A stretch of DNA of 14,953 nt from Candidatus Adiutrix sp. (GTDB taxonomy: Bacteria > Desulfobacterota > Desulfarculia > Adiutricales > Adiutricaceae): NCBI GenBank assembly GCA_031286085.1, contig JAITUX010000152.1, positions 1-14,953 of the forward strand. Reading direction: 5' to 3'. A program made the position numbers and the translations under genes. Every line of letters begins with the position of its first letter. Positions within the stretch are counted from its first letter, which is position 1. Below are positions 12,548 through 14,953 of this stretch, piece by piece. The notes below the pieces were generated by a model that had not been told where the DNA came from, ran no database searches, and worked only from the letters and a program-made list of their open reading frames with translations.

Positions 12548-13455
12548 GTCAATACTACCGCTCCCTGGCGCCCCTGCTCCAGCCCGAGTCCCACCCCCGG
12601 CCCCTGGATTGGGCCGGGATATTCGGCCGCCGGGCGCCCCTGGAACTGGAGATCGGCTTCGGCAACGGGGAATATCTCCACCGCCACAGCCTGGCCCACC
12701 CGGAGAGAGACATGGTGGGCGTGGAAGTGGCCTGGGCCTCGGCCAAAAGAGCCCTGCGCCGCCTGGCCGCCCCGCCCCGGCCCAATGTCCGGCTGGTTCT
12801 GGACAAGGCCCAGGTGGCCCTGGCCCGCTTTTTCGCGCCCCAATCCCTGGCCGTCTGCCGCCTCCTCTTCCCCCTGCCCTGGCCCAACCCCAAGCAGGCC
12901 GGCCAGAGGCTCTGCCAGCGGGACTTCCTGGACTTGGCCGCCGACCGCCTGGCCCCGGACGGCCTTTTCCTCCTGGTCACGGACAGCTGCGAACTGGCGG
13001 ACTGGGTTTTGGACCAGGCTCAAGATTCGGCCCTGGCCCTCTCCCTCACCGAACGGCCCCCTGAATGGGACACCAAGTATGAGCGCAAATGGCGGGAAAC
13101 GGGCCGGCGCTCCTTCTACCGCCTGGCCGGAGCCAAGACCGCCCACCCGGCCCTGCCGGTATTTGAGGAAATTGAAGTGAGGGCTTATTATAGAACTGAA
13201 CTGGACCCGGCCGGCTTCCGGCCCCGGGAGGAAGTCTCCGAAGACCTGGTGGTCCGCTTCAAGGAATTCATCTACGATTCCGGCCGGGCCGAGGGTCTCT
13301 TGCGAACCATGGTCATCGAGGGCCACCTGACCCAGGATTTCTATATCCGCCTGCGCCGCGAACCGGACGGCCGCTGGAAGGTCAGCCCGGCCGCCCCGGC
13401 CCGGCTTTTCCCCACCCGGGGCCTGGCCCGGGCCTTGGAGCTGGCCGCCGGCTGA
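12544..13455 (+). CDS. trmB: tRNA (guanine-N7)-methyltransferase, long form
   Basis: A 303-aa SAM-dependent methyltransferase of the TrmB family, which makes m7G46 in tRNA. SAM-binding motif I is LELEIGFGNGEYL (about residues 33-45) and motif II is GVEV (59-62). The TrmB hallmark, normally FPDPW followed by a basic HxKRR-like stretch, reads FPLPWPNPK (109-117): Leu111 replaces the conserved Asp, and the His/Arg cluster is altered too. A tail of about 100 residues follows the catalytic domain, longer than E. coli TrmB (239 aa) and comparable to the C-terminally extended forms of Aquifex-like proteins. The start is TTG at 12544, inside TTGA with the permease stop; this gives SQYYRSLAPLL directly before motif I, and no in-frame ATG occurs before 12712. 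The replaced Asp leaves some doubt about activity or substrate. Confidence 0.82.
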   Translation: MSQYYRSLAPLLQPESHPRPLDWAGIFGRRAPLELEIGFGNGEYLHRHSLAHPERDMVGVEVAWASAKRALRRLAAPPRPNVRLVLDKAQVALARFFAPQSLAVCRLLFPLPWPNPKQAGQRLCQRDFLDLAADRLAPDGLFLLVTDSCELADWVLDQAQDSALALSLTERPPEWDTKYERKWRETGRRSFYRLAGAKTAHPALPVFEEIEVRAYYRTELDPAGFRPREEVSEDLVVRFKEFIYDSGRAEGLLRTMVIEGHLTQDFYIRLRREPDGRWKVSPAAPARLFPTRGLARALELAAG

Positions 13456-13457
13456 CC

Positions 13458-14953
13458 ATGTCCGCGCCTCCAGAGGAAACCCTGTCCGGGCGCATTGAGC
13501 GCGTCACCTTCGCCAACCCGGACAACGGCTGGACCGTGCTGGCCGTGCGGACGGCCAAACCGAGCCGCGCCATAACCGCGGTGGGCCATCTGCCTTCCCC
13601 GGCGGCCGGCGAGTTCATAGAAATGATTGGCCGCTTCGTGGAACATGCCCAATTCGGCCGCCAGTTTCAAATCAGCCGGGCCCGCCTCCTGCCGCCCAAG
13701 ACCGAGGCCGGGCTTAAAAAATACCTGGGTTCCGGCCTCATCAAGGGTGTGGGCCCGGTGCTGGCCGGCCGCCTGGTGGATTATTTCGGCCCGACGGTCC
13801 TGGAAATCCTGGACCAGGCCCCGGAAAGGCTCATCGAAGTTCCGGGGCTCGGGGCCAGCCGCCGGGAAACCATAATCGAGGGCTGGCGCCGCAACCAGGG
13901 GCTCAAGCGCCTCTTGGGCTTTTTGGCTGAATTCGGCCTGGGGCCGACCGTGGGCCTCCGGGTCATGCGCCGCCTGGGCGGGGAGGCCGAAAGCCTCATC
14001 AGGGAAGACCCCTACCGTCTGGCCTACGACATAGAAGGGGTCGGCTTCGCCACGGCCGACAAGGTGGCCCTCCGCCTAGGCCTGGGGCCGGCCGACCCCC
14101 GCCGCCTGGCGGCCGGCCTCCTTTTCGCCCTGAACCAGTTCGCCGACGAAGGGCATGTCTATACCCCGGAACGGGAACTTCTGGCCGCCGGGGCCAAGCT
14201 GTTGCCGGAAGCCGAACCGGCGGCCTTGAAGGAGGCCCTGGCCCGACTTTTCCTCTCCGGCCAGATCAAGAGCGGCCCCCCGGACGAGCCCGGCTGGGAT
14301 ATGGACATCTATCCGCCCCGCCTCCACCGGGCCGAAGACTGGGTGGCCCGCGACCTCCTGGCCATTCTCCGCACCCCGGCCTCAATCGAGGTGCCCCGCC
14401 AGCCCCAGGCCCTGGCCTGGGCGGAAAAAGCCCTGGGGCTGAACCTCTCCGAAAGCCAGCGCCAGGCCGTGGCCTTGGCCCTCTCCCAAAAGGTCCTGGT
14501 CATAACCGGCGGCCCCGGAACCGGCAAAACCACCCTCACCCGGGCCATCACGGCCATTTTCGGAGCCCTGCGGGCCCGGCTTGGCCTGGTGGCCCCCACG
14601 GGCAGGGCGGCCAGACGCCTGGCCGAGGCCACGGGCCTCGCGGCCAAGACTGTTCACCGCCTGTTGGAATACGCGCCCCAGGTCGGCTTCCAGCGCCACC
14701 CGGAGCGCAAGCTGGAGCTTGACCTGCTTTTGGTGGATGAAGCCTCCATGGTTGACCTGCCCTTGATGAACCAGTTGACCGGCGCCCTGCCCCACGCGGC
14801 CCGCCTCATCCTGGTGGGCGACCGGGACCAGCTACCCTCGGTGGGGCCGGGCCGGGTGCTGGCCGATCTCATTGATTCCCAGGCCGTGGCCGTGGCCCGC
14901 CTCACCGAGGTTCACCGCCAGGCCGAGGGCAGCCAGATAGTCCGGGCCGCCCA
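13458..14953 (+). CDS. recD2: RecD2-type ATP-dependent DNA helicase (partial, runs off the window)
   Basis: The first 498 residues of a superfamily 1B 5'-3' DNA helicase of the RecD2/YrrC type (complete proteins are about 720-750 aa). The N-terminal OB-like region (LSGRIERVTFANPDNGWTVL) is followed by tandem helix-hairpin-helix segments (GLIKGVGPVLAGRLV, LIEVPGLGASRRETI, YDIEGVGFATADKVA), which is the RecD2 pattern and not RecBCD RecD. The motor domain shows LSESQRQAV, Walker A GGPGTGKTT (351-359), APTGRAARRLAE, Walker B LLLVDEASMVD (D427-E428), and VGDRDQLPSVGPG. The ATG lies 2 nt after the trmB stop. The C-terminal motor motifs lie beyond the window end. Confidence 0.94.
   Translation, partial: MSAPPEETLSGRIERVTFANPDNGWTVLAVRTAKPSRAITAVGHLPSPAAGEFIEMIGRFVEHAQFGRQFQISRARLLPPKTEAGLKKYLGSGLIKGVGPVLAGRLVDYFGPTVLEILDQAPERLIEVPGLGASRRETIIEGWRRNQGLKRLLGFLAEFGLGPTVGLRVMRRLGGEAESLIREDPYRLAYDIEGVGFATADKVALRLGLGPADPRRLAAGLLFALNQFADEGHVYTPERELLAAGAKLLPEAEPAALKEALARLFLSGQIKSGPPDEPGWDMDIYPPRLHRAEDWVARDLLAILRTPASIEVPRQPQALAWAEKALGLNLSESQRQAVALALSQKVLVITGGPGTGKTTLTRAITAIFGALRARLGLVAPTGRAARRLAEATGLAAKTVHRLLEYAPQVGFQRHPERKLELDLLLVDEASMVDLPLMNQLTGALPHAARLILVGDRDQLPSVGPGRVLADLIDSQAVAVARLTEVHRQAEGSQIVRAA

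Noticed and set aside
1..14953. CRISPR arrays, tRNA or rRNA genes, transposase or integrase genes
   Set aside because: I looked for regular spaced repeats, tRNA-like cloverleaf ends, rRNA cores and transposase motifs and saw none.

Overview
The window reads as a high-GC bacterial chromosome segment. Ala is mostly GCC, Leu mostly CTG, and most genes are packed head to tail with 4-nt stop/start overlaps. The style (dispersed GC-rich palindromic repeats of the 'ggggctccgcccc' type, a long-form TrmB, RecD2) suggests a Desulfobacterota/deltaproteobacterium-like host, but no marker gene here proves it, so that is inference. The right end is open: the last gene runs off the window.

Left part (1 to about 3090) is accessory DNA. 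It has 512 nt of non-coding, repeat-rich sequence, with two inverted GC-rich copies, a 15-bp hairpin and a doublet of REP-like palindromes. Next is a visibly AT-richer patch (about 500-1690) holding a carboxymuconolactone-decarboxylase-like gene and a divergent MerR-type regulator sharing a 19-bp-spacer promoter with a palindromic operator. The patch ends in a 43-nt hairpin and a decapitated zinc-ribbon fragment. A GC-richer zinc-finger protein and a RelB/DinJ-YoeB type II toxin-antitoxin operon follow.

Centre (3097-6260): a strong promoter drives mgtA (P-type Mg2+ importer). Behind mgtA, in a gap that looks empty by ordinary gene calling, lies a compact convergent module. On the minus strand there is a 27-aa single-membrane-segment peptide gene with a perfect Shine-Dalgarno that is itself locked in a hairpin, a promoter about 30 nt upstream, and an intrinsic terminator. 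On the plus strand there is a candidate ~105-nt RNA with its own promoter and terminator, fully antisense to the 3' part of the peptide mRNA. This is the layout of Fst/TxpA/BsrG-type type I toxin-antitoxin loci. An alternative is a small membrane regulator of MgtA. It is the most interesting feature of the window.

Right part (6226-14953): a promoter drives a hydantoinase/oxoprolinase-like gene translationally coupled to a histone-deacetylase-family amidohydrolase with an unusual Cys4 tail. After an extended -10 promoter and a ~200-nt leader with four successive hairpins comes a polar amino acid ABC importer (binding protein, permease, ATPase, second permease). It continues without a gap into trmB (TTG start; the FPDPW motif reads FPLPW) and recD2. 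The amidohydrolase pair and the importer could together serve uptake and hydrolysis of N-acylated or cyclic amino-acid compounds; that link is inference from adjacency.
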